Positions 29,737-40,086 of a DNA stretch of 64,000 bases are shown here, piece after piece; position 1 is the first letter of the stretch, and each line of letters begins with the position of its first letter. The DNA is from Acanthacorydalis orientalis (taxonomy: Eukaryota > Arthropoda > Insecta > Megaloptera > Corydalidae), in contig CM068313.1 in assembly GCA_034766995.1 (NCBI GenBank), forward strand, positions 54,581,981 through 54,645,980. Direction: 5' to 3'. The position numbers were made by a program, and so were the translations under genes. Below the pieces are notes generated by a model. That model saw nothing but the letters and a program-made list of their open reading frames with translations, was not told the DNA's origin and made no database searches.

Positions 29737-32271
29737 TTGTTCCTCCCCAACGTCTACTCTTCAATCAATGAAACATGCGGCCCTCACGAGTACACATGCA
29801 CGGGATGTTCGTCGTTACGTTTATGCATGAACGGTTCCGCCTACGGAACAGAACTGATTTGCGAACGCGGATATTGTAACCAACAATCTCCTGACGTGTG
29901 CGTATCACAGGCTCCGACAGGATGCGACAGGATTGATACGTCTCCATCACCCGGCTTTCGATGCGAGTCGGAAGGTGTTTTCGCTATAGCTTGCAGCGCA
30001 TGTAGAAAATTTAAAGTCTGCAACGATCGGTACGACGGCTCGTTCGATGAAATACAAGTCGAGTGTCCCGAATCGACGTTCTTCGATTCGGATACACGAA
30101 AATGTTCTCGTCAATATTGGTGTACGGACAAAGATTGTTCGATTGAAACGAACGCGTCGTCAATCGATACGTCACCGTTTCGAACAACGATCCGACTGAA
30201 CTCTAGTGTTTGTTCGACGGGACGCAAGTTCTTAGTACCGGAGACTAATTGTAAGATTTATTATTCGTGCAATTCAGAAGAGAACGGGTTGTTCGTATTT
30301 AATTATAGTACATGTACTGGATCGTCTCTGTTCGATCCGAGTGAAGAAATTTGCTCCACAAAATACAAATGTCCAGAAGATATAATAGAAAAATCGATAG
30401 AGGCCGATAAGACATTCATACCGGAACAATTTGTGTGTTCCAGAGAAGGAAAACTGCCCGTTCCGTGCACAAATTGTCAACAATATGTGTTATGTGTGCG
30501 CCTATCGAACGGATCGTTTGGAGAAAACAATGCGAAATGTCCAGAAATGACACGGTTTGATCCTATTGTAGAAAAATGTACACTCTTTTACGAATGCTTG
30601 GAAGAGAACTGTCCAGACAATGATAGTAGTAGCGTTAATGTTTATGAATTCTCTAAAGAATTCCAATGTCCTTTCTTTGGCAGATATCAATTGAAGAACA
30701 ACTGCACCGGTTACTATTTTTGTGATCAGAATCTTAATTGGATAATCGAATCATGTAACGAAGGGACACAATTCAACCCTAATACACATAAATGTGAAAA
30801 AGATTTTGTGTGCAACACACAGATAGATGCGTATCGTGTACAACTATTTAAAAATTTTACAGTTAGAAAGGCCCGAAATGCTAGAGTTATCGTTCCTTTG
30901 GCGAACGGACAGTTCACGTGTATGAGTTACGGTCGATTTCCAGTTCCTGATACTGAATGTACTCAGTATTATTATTGTCCGCCGACTTTACTAGTCGCTT
31001 ATTTGTACAAATGTCCGACTGGATTTCTCTTCAATCCAGCAATACAGTCGTGTAGTTCAACGTACGTATGTCCAGAAACGAATCCGATCTGTACAACTAT
31101 TGGCCAGTATCCTATCTTAGGAACTAATTGTCAACAATATGTTTATTGTCATTTAGATGTGAATGGTGTTATGCAAGAAATCTTAGAAACATGTATTGAA
31201 CCAGGTCTGTTCAATCCTATACTGCAGACCTGTCAGGATGATTACATTTGTGCAGAGAATATAGTCACAACGACTACAATAAAGCCTATGGTATGTACAA
31301 AATTCGGTCGTTTTCCTATCGAAAACTCTGACTGTACCAAATATTATTATTGCGATTTAGCGATGAATTCTTATATATACAAATGTCCAACTGGTACTTT
31401 TTACGATCCAACAAAACACACTTGCACTTCAGATTATGACTGTGCGGCGAATAAACCGTTTAACTGTGCTACAATAGGATTGTATCCGATGTCAGGAACG
31501 CAGTGTACTAAATATTATTACTGCGGCATAGATGTAAACGGAGCATTATTGCCGCCGGTCGAATCGATTTGTGGTCAAGGTCTGTTCAATCCTGTGTCCC
31601 AGCAATGCGACACCAATTACGCATGTCCAGAGCCGCTACTCGTACAAGTGAGGAAAAAGAGAGATTCCCGTCTTTTATTCGAATGTAAAACAATCGGACT
31701 GTTTCCTGTATCAGATGAAACCTGCAATCATTACTACTACTGTTCAGTCGATCCGAACGGAAAATTCCTGGAAACAATCGTCGAGACCTGTCCAGAAGAC
31801 AAACACTTCAATCCCACTTTACAGATATGTCAGACTGATTACGAATGTCCAGAACGTGAGGAATTCAGCTGTATAAGTCCGGGAAGATTCCTAGTCCCCG
31901 ATACGGAATGCAGGGAATATTTCATTTGTAACAAGGGATTGGATTTCGTACGCGTTTCATGTCCAGAAGGGACATATTTTGATCCTTTCGATCAACAGTG
32001 CGACACGGAACATAAATGTTTAGATGGAAATAACGATATGGAATGCACAACGGTTGGTAAACATCCCGTGAAAGGATCGTTTTGTAGAAAGTATTTCTTT
32101 TGTGGAATAAACGAACGACTAGAACTTGTACCGTCTGCTTTGATGGACTGTCCGGAAGGATCTTTGTTTAATCCGGCGTTACAAATATGCGATAGTAATT
32201 ATTTATGTTCAGAGAAACCAAGAAAGAATTCTTCAGGATTGTATCGTATTGGATGGTGGTGGAGTTATTAG
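29737..32271 (+). CDS. Gene B exon 3: twelve-domain CBM14 (peritrophin-A) chitin-binding protein
   Basis: Acceptor TATATTGTTTGCAG ends at 29736; the frame runs 844 codons to TAG. With exons 1 and 2 the protein is 886 residues. Eleven clear CBM14 domains follow a divergent cysteine-rich N-terminal one (about 29775-29910). Each clear domain has the order C..G.(F/Y)P......C..YY.C....C....FNP....C...Y.C, for example FTCMSYGRFPVPDTECTQYY and CPTGTFYDPTKHTC. All six cysteines are kept in these domains. CBM14 domains bind chitin fibres, so a multivalent extracellular chitin binder is the likely role (peritrophic matrix, tracheal or cuticular). A basic RKKRDS site (about 31648-31665) between domains 8 and 9 could be cut by a furin-type protease. 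The protein ends in an aromatic tail (GWWWSY). The hydrophobic N terminus may be a signal peptide or an uncleaved anchor. Confidence 0.9.
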   Translation: MFLPNVYSSINETCGPHEYTCTGCSSLRLCMNGSAYGTELICERGYCNQQSPDVCVSQAPTGCDRIDTSPSPGFRCESEGVFAIACSACRKFKVCNDRYDGSFDEIQVECPESTFFDSDTRKCSRQYWCTDKDCSIETNASSIDTSPFRTTIRLNSSVCSTGRKFLVPETNCKIYYSCNSEENGLFVFNYSTCTGSSLFDPSEEICSTKYKCPEDIIEKSIEADKTFIPEQFVCSREGKLPVPCTNCQQYVLCVRLSNGSFGENNAKCPEMTRFDPIVEKCTLFYECLEENCPDNDSSSVNVYEFSKEFQCPFFGRYQLKNNCTGYYFCDQNLNWIIESCNEGTQFNPNTHKCEKDFVCNTQIDAYRVQLFKNFTVRKARNARVIVPLANGQFTCMSYGRFPVPDTECTQYYYCPPTLLVAYLYKCPTGFLFNPAIQSCSSTYVCPETNPICTTIGQYPILGTNCQQYVYCHLDVNGVMQEILETCIEPGLFNPILQTCQDDYICAENIVTTTTIKPMVCTKFGRFPIENSDCTKYYYCDLAMNSYIYKCPTGTFYDPTKHTCTSDYDCAANKPFNCATIGLYPMSGTQCTKYYYCGIDVNGALLPPVESICGQGLFNPVSQQCDTNYACPEPLLVQVRKKRDSRLLFECKTIGLFPVSDETCNHYYYCSVDPNGKFLETIVETCPEDKHFNPTLQICQTDYECPEREEFSCISPGRFLVPDTECREYFICNKGLDFVRVSCPEGTYFDPFDQQCDTEHKCLDGNNDMECTTVGKHPVKGSFCRKYFFCGINERLELVPSALMDCPEGSLFNPALQICDSNYLCSEKPRKNSSGLYRIGWWWSY

Positions 32272-32376
32272 ATAAATATAGTGCTTTGTTATATTGTTAA
32301 TATTATGGTGTTTTAGTTGTATTCAAATATTTTATGAATTGTTAATATTAAAATATATATTCCAGAAAAATATATC

Positions 32377-32386
32377 AATAAATAAA
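32377..32386 (+). promoter_or_regulatory. Polyadenylation signal of gene B
   Basis: Overlapping AATAAA motifs (AATAAATAAA) lie 106 bp after the stop codon at 32271, the expected place for 3' end formation. Confidence 0.65.
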
Positions 32387-32639
32387 AATATTATTTTAAT
32401 TAATTAATTGTATATAAAACCATTTTATTATCAAGTCTATCCTCCTCATTTTTCCCATGAATTTTAGAAAAGTTCGAGTCTTGTTACAATGTAAGTGTCT
32501 TTGTATAGTTGGTCGTATTTTGGGGATGCAGTTTCCCTGAAACTGACCTTTATCCTTGTATTGTATGTTGTCAGTGCATGAATACAGAGACTTATTCGTT
32601 GAATATGTGGGAAAACTCAAAAAAACCACATATAAATGT

Positions 32640-33415
32640 TTACTAACTCACATCCCCCTCCCCTGGAGCATCACTCTTCCATCATATGCCTCATAAGTGT
32701 TCTCACCCATCCTTCCTGAGATATCGTTGGCAACAATGATCGCGGGTCATCGAAGTACGACGGCTGCACAAATTTATTCATTCGGTATTTTTTACCGATC
32801 CTCTTGTGTAGTGGTATTACCCTCGCCGTTCCAAGTTGGTCTGATATTTCGTTGTAGAATTTCTTGGTATAAAATTTACAGCTCATATCCTGTATATATT
32901 GTGCAATCGTCTTTACTTCTTCCTCATTGTTGAGTCACTCCGTGGGGTAGTATTTTGTATTGTTCGTAATCATCTTTAGGATCTTGTTCTGAACCCTCTG
33001 CAGGCTGAGGATGTTTGTCTTGTAGATGTTCCTTCATATCAAGGAAGCGTACGTGAAAATGTGCCTGATTGCTAGCTTGTATATTGTCAGTTTCTTTTCT
33101 TTACTAAGGCCGCTCTTCCAGCCCATCAACGAGTATAGTGTGACCAGGCCAGTGAACGCTTTCTTAAGTGCACATGCGGTAGGTTGTGCACTTAAGTACA
33201 CTTTGTACTTCAGCTGTCTGTCTATGTGCACACCCAGATATATTACTGAGTCTTTTCAAGGTACACTAGCTTCGTTGATTTCCAGGTGCCCTGGGTTCCT
33301 TTTTCTGCCACGATGGAATATAATTGCCTCAATTTTCACCTCGTTGATCTCAATTTTCCATTTCCGGTAGTATTCGTCGATTTCGTCAACAGCACCCTAG
33401 AGCTTAGGTCTCACT
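32640..33415 (-). pseudogene. LINE reverse transcriptase fragment (Jockey-like)
   Basis: The minus strand from 33415 downward reads as the end of a LINE RT: KWKIEINEVKIEAIIFHRGR, then VIYLGVHIDRQLKYKV, then KLTIYKLAIRHIFTYASLI and LQRVQNKILKMITNN. These match the thumb region of Jockey-superfamily RTs. Two or three stops interrupt it. The RT catalytic YADD part is absent (5' truncation). More GC-rich than its surroundings. Confidence 0.8.
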
Positions 33416-33424
33416 GACTTGAAA

Positions 33425-33725
33425 ATCAAATATAATTATATTAAATGTCAGGAGCCACCACTCTTGCTCTTTTCGATCAACGATCACTGTGGGAGAGGGA
33501 GTTGGTCGCTTTGATCTCGCTTTGATCTCCGACCCCTGTGCGGGAGAAGGAGGGTGTTACTTTCTTTTATCCCGACATCTGTGGGAGGAAGGGAAGGATT
33601 ATGCTCGCTCCATTAAAAAAATAAACAACTATTTTTTTTATCATTACAAAGTCTGCTCGTTTCGCTCATCATTCCCCGTGTGAGGAGACGCCCTGTTAAC
33701 CATCGCTCGCTCTCCTTTTGAGAAG
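33425..33725. other. GC-richer patch, unclassified
   Basis: Repeats short motifs such as CTGTG.GGGAG.AGG.AGG and GCTCGCTC. A similar patch precedes the CCAAT module at 26650-26740 (CTATCGCTCGCTGCCTCTC). The small open frame at 33489 has no recognisable product. Confidence 0.3.
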
Positions 33726-33929
33726 TGCAAGCTGATAGAGATAAACGTTTTTTTTCTTCATAAAGTTCAATGAACATAAATATGTCAATTCACAATTTCT
33801 TAATCACTAAATGTGTTAATTGCTAAATGTTTACAATCTACAACGATTATAATAAACGCTAAATTATACATAATATGCACATACTTTTACTTTATTGCAC
33901 CATTTTATTGTAAATACAAAAATGATTAA

Positions 33930-34930
33930 TTTTTTCTTAGAAAAATATGTTGCAACTTCTTTTTCAAATCATATTTATGAAGAAAAAATCACTTTTAGTG
34001 ATGAGGCTCGTTTCGAACTCTCTAGCTACGTTAACAAGTAAAACTATCGAATATGGGGTGAAAAAAATTCGAGTGTTATTATTGACAAACTATTGAATAT
34101 AGGAAGAATGATTGGTGCGCACTCTGGTTCGGTGAGGACATTGGTGCTTACTTTTTTGAGAATCAGGCTGATAAAGCGATTATTAATCTATATAACTGAC
34201 GAAACAATTGATTTACTGAGGAGGAAATGTCCTGGTCGCGTTATTAATAAAACTGGAGATATTAACTGGTCCGAGATCCTGTGATTTAACACCGTTTGAC
34301 TGTTTTCTTCTCTATTTGGCTACATGAACAAGGAAAATTTCTGAATCTGGAGTGAAAAAATCTGATAGTGATATTTGAGGAGCCACTGTATACAGAAAGA
34401 GTGACTTTTCGATGCGTACTTTGGTCCGGTGGACTCATCGGTTTTTACTTTTTTTGAAAATCAGGCTGGTCAAGCGATTACTGTGAATGGAGAAAAATAT
34501 CGAAACATGATAACCATTTTTTTGTGATCAGAATGCATAATAATTTTTCGGAAAAAATGCGGTTCTAACAAGACGGTGAAATAAGCCTGGACATATCTGG
34601 TGAAACCATTGATTTATTGAGGGCAAAATGTCCTGGTCGCGTTATTACCAGAAATGGAGACATTAGTTGGTCCGAGATCCTGCGATTTAACACCGTTTGA
34701 CTACTTTCTTCGGGGTCATGTTAAAAGACAGATGTAAGCCAATAATTGTAACACAACCTCCGATTTAGAAGATAAAATCCGAAGAGTAATTGGTGAGATA
34801 GAGTCCCAGTTGTGTAGGGATGTTATCGAAATTTTTAACAAAAGAATGGTTACTTATAAGAAAGCACGCGGCATTTATTTACACAATATTATTTTTCATT
34901 TGTAAATTACACACCCCCAACAATTATTCT
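33930..34930 (+). pseudogene. Two tandem fragments of an IS630-like transposase
   Basis: Copy one (about 33950-34320) contains SDEARFELSSYVNK.., NYRIWG.., ..ETIDLLRRKCPGRVINKTGD and INWSEIL. Copy two (about 34320-34930) repeats the middle and continues to CDLTPFDYFL, DKIRRVIGEIESQLC and a poly-lysine-like end. Both have stops. The repeated middle segment shows a partial tandem duplication inside the element. Confidence 0.7.
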
Positions 34931-34934
34931 CAAT

Positions 34935-35230
34935 AAAGAAATTTGAACTTTTTAGCACGAATTATGTGTTTTATTTCAAATTAAAAAATTGCATCCTTAT
35001 TGGTAGACTTTGTTCAAATAATACTTCAATTTATTTAATTATAACACAACATAGTGTAAATAAATATACATATATATTCTAATACTCTGGTATATACCAG
35101 AGTATTAGAAACTATTTATTGTATAAAAAATATTAAAATAAATTGAGATTTATATATATATATATGTATGTATTTAATTTATATGAATGAATCTCATTTG
35201 TTTTCATTAAGAAATTTTTAAAATGACATT
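34935..35230. other. AT-rich sequence
   Basis: Contains a short inverted repeat TCTAATACTCTGGTATATACCAGAGTATTAGA near 35077-35109. Nothing else recognised. Confidence 0.5.
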
Positions 35231-35236
35231 TGTATT

Positions 35237-35278
35237 ATGAGATGTAATAAAGGATATAAAATTACATTTAATAATTGG
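35237..35278 (+). CDS. Candidate first exon of gene C
   Basis: ATG at 35237 opens 14 codons (MRCNKGYKITFNNW) ending exactly at a strong donor TTGG|GTAAGT in phase 0. The gene C main exon begins in phase 0 with IRLRPAFFCTVLITLLQLV, so the join gives an N terminus of basic residues followed by a hydrophobic core. The intron would be 6.2 kb and filled with transposons. Other tiny exons cannot be excluded. Confidence 0.35.
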
Positions 35279-35327
35279 GTAAGTGTTTCACATTGATATT
35301 AAAATATTTAAAAATTGTAGAAAATTG

Positions 35328-35328
35328 T

Positions 35329-35381
<53 letters not shown>
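35328..35381. repeat. (TA)n microsatellite
   Basis: Pure TA after an ACATATAT start. Confidence 0.95.
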
Positions 35382-35384
<3 letters not shown>

Positions 35385-35631
35385 TGATTGAAAAGTCTGC
35401 GTTAAAAATAAAAGGTTGAAGTTTCGAAAATCTCCAATGACCGATTCACTGGAAACGTGATACATACATTCATTTCAGCTTTATATGATGTTCATGAAAG
35501 GCAAATTATATTGAATATTTCATGAATGAGAGAAATGATTATTTTGTCAGATCAGGTAAGGTAGGGTAAGATAAAGACAGGATTAGACAGGTTATGTTAC
35601 ATCAGGTCTCGAGGGCACTTTTTTTCAATTC

Positions 35632-36175
35632 TGGTTGGTTGGTAGAAAAATAATTACGGTTTATCACCGTCAAATTCATATACATTTTTCTATGTGTGGT
35701 CCAGAACTGTTGGACGACTGACGTCTAACTATTGTGCAAGCTCTTGAATTGTTGTGCGTGGTTGTTTCTACTAACGCCTTCAGTTGGTCATTATGAACTG
35801 AAGGAGGGCCGTTACCTTCATCTTCAAGGTTCTAATCCCCAGCACGAATTTTTTGGAATCAGCAGAGTAACGTACGTTCCTTGGCAGTACCCACATAAAA
35901 CCATTTTTAGGTTAGGAGCAGCTTCTGCTGCCTTACCACCCGTTTTGAACTCATACAAAAAATTCTCTTATTTGATTCTTATCCATCTTTAATTTCATAC
36001 CAAAATTTGAAGCAAAATTAATAGTAAGATCAAAGTCGATGTTACCAAAATACAGATCAGAAACATGCACGGTAAAATATATTAACATGAACACGATGAA
36101 ATGACACTTTCATTGAAAAAAAATTAAGGTTAGAATTCTGAAAACAAGTATCGAAATTATTTTCCTACCAACCTA
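35632..36175 (-). mobile_element. Internally deleted mariner (544 bp)
   Basis: Ends: ..GGTTGGTAGAAAAATAATTA at the left and TTATTTTCCTACCAACCTAA before TA at 36176-36177. The minus strand has remains of the HTH region with stops. It belongs to the same short family as the 889, 1849 and 4224 copies. Confidence 0.75.
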
Positions 36176-36179
36176 ATAA

Positions 36180-36900
36180 TGCCTTTAACTAAACAGTTAA
36201 TAAAATATTCAATTCAAACAATTCTTCAGTGTAAATTACATTCTACAAACCTACTGCAAACAGTTCTTGATAAAATACTCAATAAAATTTCTGATTTGAT
36301 GTCATTTGGGGAATTTAAAGGATCAGATTTCGAAGCATAGACAATTATTCGACCTGTAAGCGGTTGTTTTTCTAAATTGGCGTAGTTTTTTAAATCTCTT
36401 TTTTAAATCTATTTTTAAATCTATTTTTTTTAAATCTCTTTTTTTAATCTATTTCTCGAAAGGTTGATTGTTCTAGTAATTTGTTTTTATTGTACAAACA
36501 TAATATAATTGTTTTTTTCTTCTGGTATGCAATGTTTTCCACTTCCTTTTTTTTCAGAATTTGAATACTTCACAACAATGTAATAAATCAAAATTTATAA
36601 AAGTTTATTTAATAAACAATGACCGACATTAAAAACACAAATTTAAAATGCTTACTTTTAATTTTTTAATAGGAACACTGCTTATTTCAACTATCTCGAT
36701 TTTAATAACAAGGATAAAAATCATTTTAAAACAATACATACGATTCCATGAAGGATACGAAAGCGGTAATGCAGTTGTGTTTTTGTAGTGAATGCATGAC
36801 ACCGTCCGAATGATAAATGACATTCTTTGTCGTTAAGAATTGTACTTCAAATTACTCTTTTTTATGTTAAAGTAGATGCTTCTATATTAATCGCCATAAC
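36180..36900. other. AT-rich sequence
   Basis: A good acceptor-like CCTTTTTTTTCAG near 36546-36558 is followed by 24 open codons and a stop, but no partner exon was found. Short TTTTTAAATCT repeats near 36380-36450. Confidence 0.3.
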
Positions 36901-36914
36901 ACTCTCTCTCACAC

Positions 36915-36918
<4 letters not shown>

Positions 36919-36968
<50 letters not shown>

Positions 36969-37000
36969 CATATATATATATATATATGTATGTATATATG
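36919..37000. repeat. (TA)n microsatellite with GTA interruptions
   Basis: TA tract followed by TATGTATG units, adjoining the end of the Tc1 element to the right. Confidence 0.9.
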
Positions 37001-37770
37001 TACTGCCCGAAAACAGTATTGGCACAGTTAAAATTTTTGTAACTGAAAGGGTAGAAAAAAATGGAAATATTTTGTAACAAATTTATATGTTTCATGTTTA
37101 TAATTGTATCATTTAATTAATAATATAAAAATAATGACAATAATTCATAAGAATGGCACAAATAGTGGTATTAAAATAGTCTCGTTATTTTCGCGGAAAA
37201 AGTATTAGCATAGCTTGCAGTAATTTGAATTTCACTAATAAGTATTTTCAGAAAATTTTAAATGAATAGTATGTCGGTAAAGCTTTTCTCCTTATCACTT
37301 TTTCAGTCTATTTAGCATCGAAGAAATGAATTTGCATGTCACTTCCGCGTTTAGATTTCTCCATTCGCGTACAATCACTTTTTTTAATTGAGATTTAATT
37401 GTTATGTCTTATGATTTTTTTATTCAGTATGTTCCTCAATCGGATTTAAATCAGGAGATTGTGGAAGTGTTTTTAGGGTAGGAGGATGTTATACGAAATT
37501 CTTTTCTTTATTCGCTGGGCTGTGTTCTTGGGGTCATGTTGAAAATAGAAATCACTTTCAAAATCCAGCTTTTCAGCATTTTAATTCAAATTATTTTTCA
37601 AAATATGTATATAAACCATCTTATCCATTATCCCAACGATGAAAACAAGCTCTCCTATATCAGATTCTGCCATGCAACTCCACACCATTACTTCTGCCAC
37701 CGCTTTATTTCGCAGTGGATAATAAATTTTGCATTCAATTTTGTATTATTCTGGTAGTTTTGGTAGATGG

Positions 37771-37775
<5 letters not shown>
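37001..37775 (-). pseudogene. Tc1 transposase pseudogene (DD34E type)
   Basis: The minus strand from about 37770 downward gives Tc1 blocks in broken frames: a ..VWSCMAES.IGELVF-like patch near 37690, IVGIMDKMVYIHILKNNLN near 37615, DFYFQHDPKNTAQ near 37535 with Asp kept, and a SPDLNPIE-like block near 37440. The left end near 37001 (ACTGCCCGAAAACAGTATTG) resembles a Tc1 terminal repeat. Many stops. Confidence 0.65.

Positions 37776-37807
<32 letters not shown>
37774..37807. repeat. (TA)n microsatellite
   Basis: Short pure TA tract at the 5' boundary of the Tc1 fragment. Confidence 0.9.
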
Positions 37808-37810
<3 letters not shown>

Positions 37811-37989
37811 CATACAAAATTGTATTCATAATTGTTGAATAATATGACACTTAATAAAAATTATAATATTTAAATTAATGTTCTAATAATTATTTAAAAA
37901 GGTATTAGTCATTCCTTTTAAAAAAATATTAATTTCTCTCTCTGCGACTATTTTGATGATTTTAGAAACTGTCTTTAAGAATCTGGGGG

Positions 37990-38640
37990 GGGGGGTGTCT
38001 ATACGGTCAGTTAGAAATTTTTTTCGTATAATTTCTTTTTCGAAGAATGGTGGAACTTCCAACTAAGCTCAGACATTTTTTCACGTGTCTTGTTAGATGT
38101 ATGCGGTTATGCTTTGTCGTGTTGAAGAATGACACCACCTCTATTAACAGTTTCTGTTCGTTTTCTGATTAAATTCTGATTCAAGCGGTCCAGTTGTTCA
38201 CAATAGGGTTCAGAATGAATAGTTTTCCTCGAGTTTAACATGTCCTAATAAATGATTCCTAAATAATCCCACCAAACAGAGCAATATCTTTCGAATGGTC
38301 AAACTTGGCTTAGGAGATGGTTTAGCTTTCTGATTTGGTGACAACCATTGTTTATTACGTTTTCTATTATCATAAAGGATTCATTTTTCGTTATCTGTGA
38401 TAACATATTTTAAAAAAGGTTTAACGAAGACCTTTATCTTGAGTGATGTACACGTGTTTATCCGAACAATTTTATTTTTTTCAGTAAGATCGTGCGGTAC
38501 CCAAACACATTATCTCTAGATCTTTCCAATTTTTTCCATATGTTCTTGTACTGTTGACTAGGGACACTGAAGTCTATTAGACATTTCTTGAATTGTTAAT
38601 TCTGGATTTGTTTTGATTTCTTCCAGCAACATTATATCAA
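37990..38640 (-). pseudogene. Mariner transposase pseudogene
   Basis: Minus strand: [20 protein letters not shown] near 38630, then ..HEH.EKIGK.. and WVPHDLTEKNK, then YVITDNEKWILYDNRKRNKQ near 38380 (usual TGDEKW changed to TDNEKW), then WLSPNQKAKPSPKP. The C-terminal catalytic part is poorly preserved. A run of ten G at about 37985 precedes it. Confidence 0.65.
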
Positions 38641-38668
38641 CTAAACGAAAAACTTCCCGGTACCCCAT

Positions 38669-38691
38669 GTGTGTGTGTATATATATATATA

Positions 38692-38763
<72 letters not shown>

Positions 38764-38780
38764 TATGTATAGTATATATT

Positions 38781-38823
<43 letters not shown>

Positions 38824-38847
38824 TATATATATATATGTATATATATA

Positions 38848-38891
<44 letters not shown>

Positions 38892-38898
38892 ATATATA
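38669..38898. repeat. Long (TA)n microsatellite, ~230 bp
   Basis: The longest TA tract in the window, with TAG and TGTA interruptions. The YIYI open frame here is an artefact. Confidence 0.95.
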
Positions 38899-39105
38899 GG
38901 CTGATTCAATTTAACTTCCGCATAGAAATATTAAGAGGAGTAGGGATTAAAAAAATTCATGTTATTTTTCATTTAGTATTTTAGTTCAAAGCAATAATAA
39001 AATGCAATTGAACTCAAATACTGAATGGAGGATAACATGTTTTTTTTAGTTTTTGTATTTTTTTTTATATTTTCGTGTGGAATCCTAACTTGAATCACCT
39101 TATAG
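38897..39105. mobile_element. Possible MITE with imperfect terminal repeats
   Basis: Left end AGGCTGATTCAATTTAACTT and right end reading, as reverse complement, AAGGTGATTCAAGTTAGGAT. No coding capacity. A related end occurs near 54691 (GACTGATTCAATTTAAAGGG). Confidence 0.45.
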
Positions 39106-39109
39106 AAAT

Positions 39110-40080
39110 ATGGTATTGGTTTTTATGTTTTACAAAACAAATCCATTGAATTACAAAAAATATAAATAAATTCTTTATAAAAAAAACCTCAGTACATTCC
39201 TATACGTCCGTTGGGTTGCATAAGTTCGTACAACTTTTGTTGTACATAGATTCATTTCCTCAATTATATTTCTATTTTTTTAAATTTTCAAAATTCATAC
39301 CAGTTTTATAGACAGACATATCTAATTTATACAAATGCATATCTCTATTTTGATATACTGGCGGTTTAGAAGTGGGAGTAGTTAGTGTGAGTAATTTGAT
39401 AAGTTAACAAATCAGTTAAGATTCTTTGACCAATGACTGATTTGTGATAACTCTTGATCGTTAGTCATAATCCTCTTATTAATACTAATTCGATTCAACA
39501 GAATGAACTAATGGTTTTATTGATATCTTTTTTATATAGTTTTATCCAATACATCCGTGTATTCATATTCCTATACTGTGTGTGTGATGAGTTTGCTTTG
39601 TTCATTATTTAATGTTTATCACATAAGATAAAATTAAAAACTGAAGCAGACTGGACTCAATTGATTAGCTACTTATATTTTCGAAATCGTGAATTTTCTA
39701 GAACTTTTCGTTTCCTTCTTGACTAAAGAAGCTACATCTACCTATAATTCTGAAAAAATTGATATTTTTGCATTTTATAAACGTGCAATTTCTTAAAAAT
39801 ACATCCTGAAAATTTTATATTGATACCCGTAAAATTTACAGTTTTTGCATTGAACGCATCTTTCATTTTAAAAAAAATTCAGTACATTATCACTTATATT
39901 TTTAGAAAAACAAATTCCGAATTTAAACATTTTTCAGGCCACTATTTAGGTGTAAATTTTTTAATAGACTGTTCGAGGTCAGGTTTTTACTTTCAAATTT
40001 CTTTTAGTATTGTTTTCTATGAGAATTAATAACATGCCTGGTTTTAAATGATTTTTGTTTCACTACTATTTCGTCCGTTT
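39110..40080. other. Unassigned AT-rich sequence in the putative gene C intron
   Basis: No recognisable gene or element. The open frame at 39820-40029 has no supporting features. Confidence 0.4.
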
Positions 40081-40086
40081 ATTGTA

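Noticed and set aside
36546..36640. Terminal exon after the acceptor-like TTTTTTTTCAG
   Set aside because: Only 24 codons with no partner exon and no protein resemblance.
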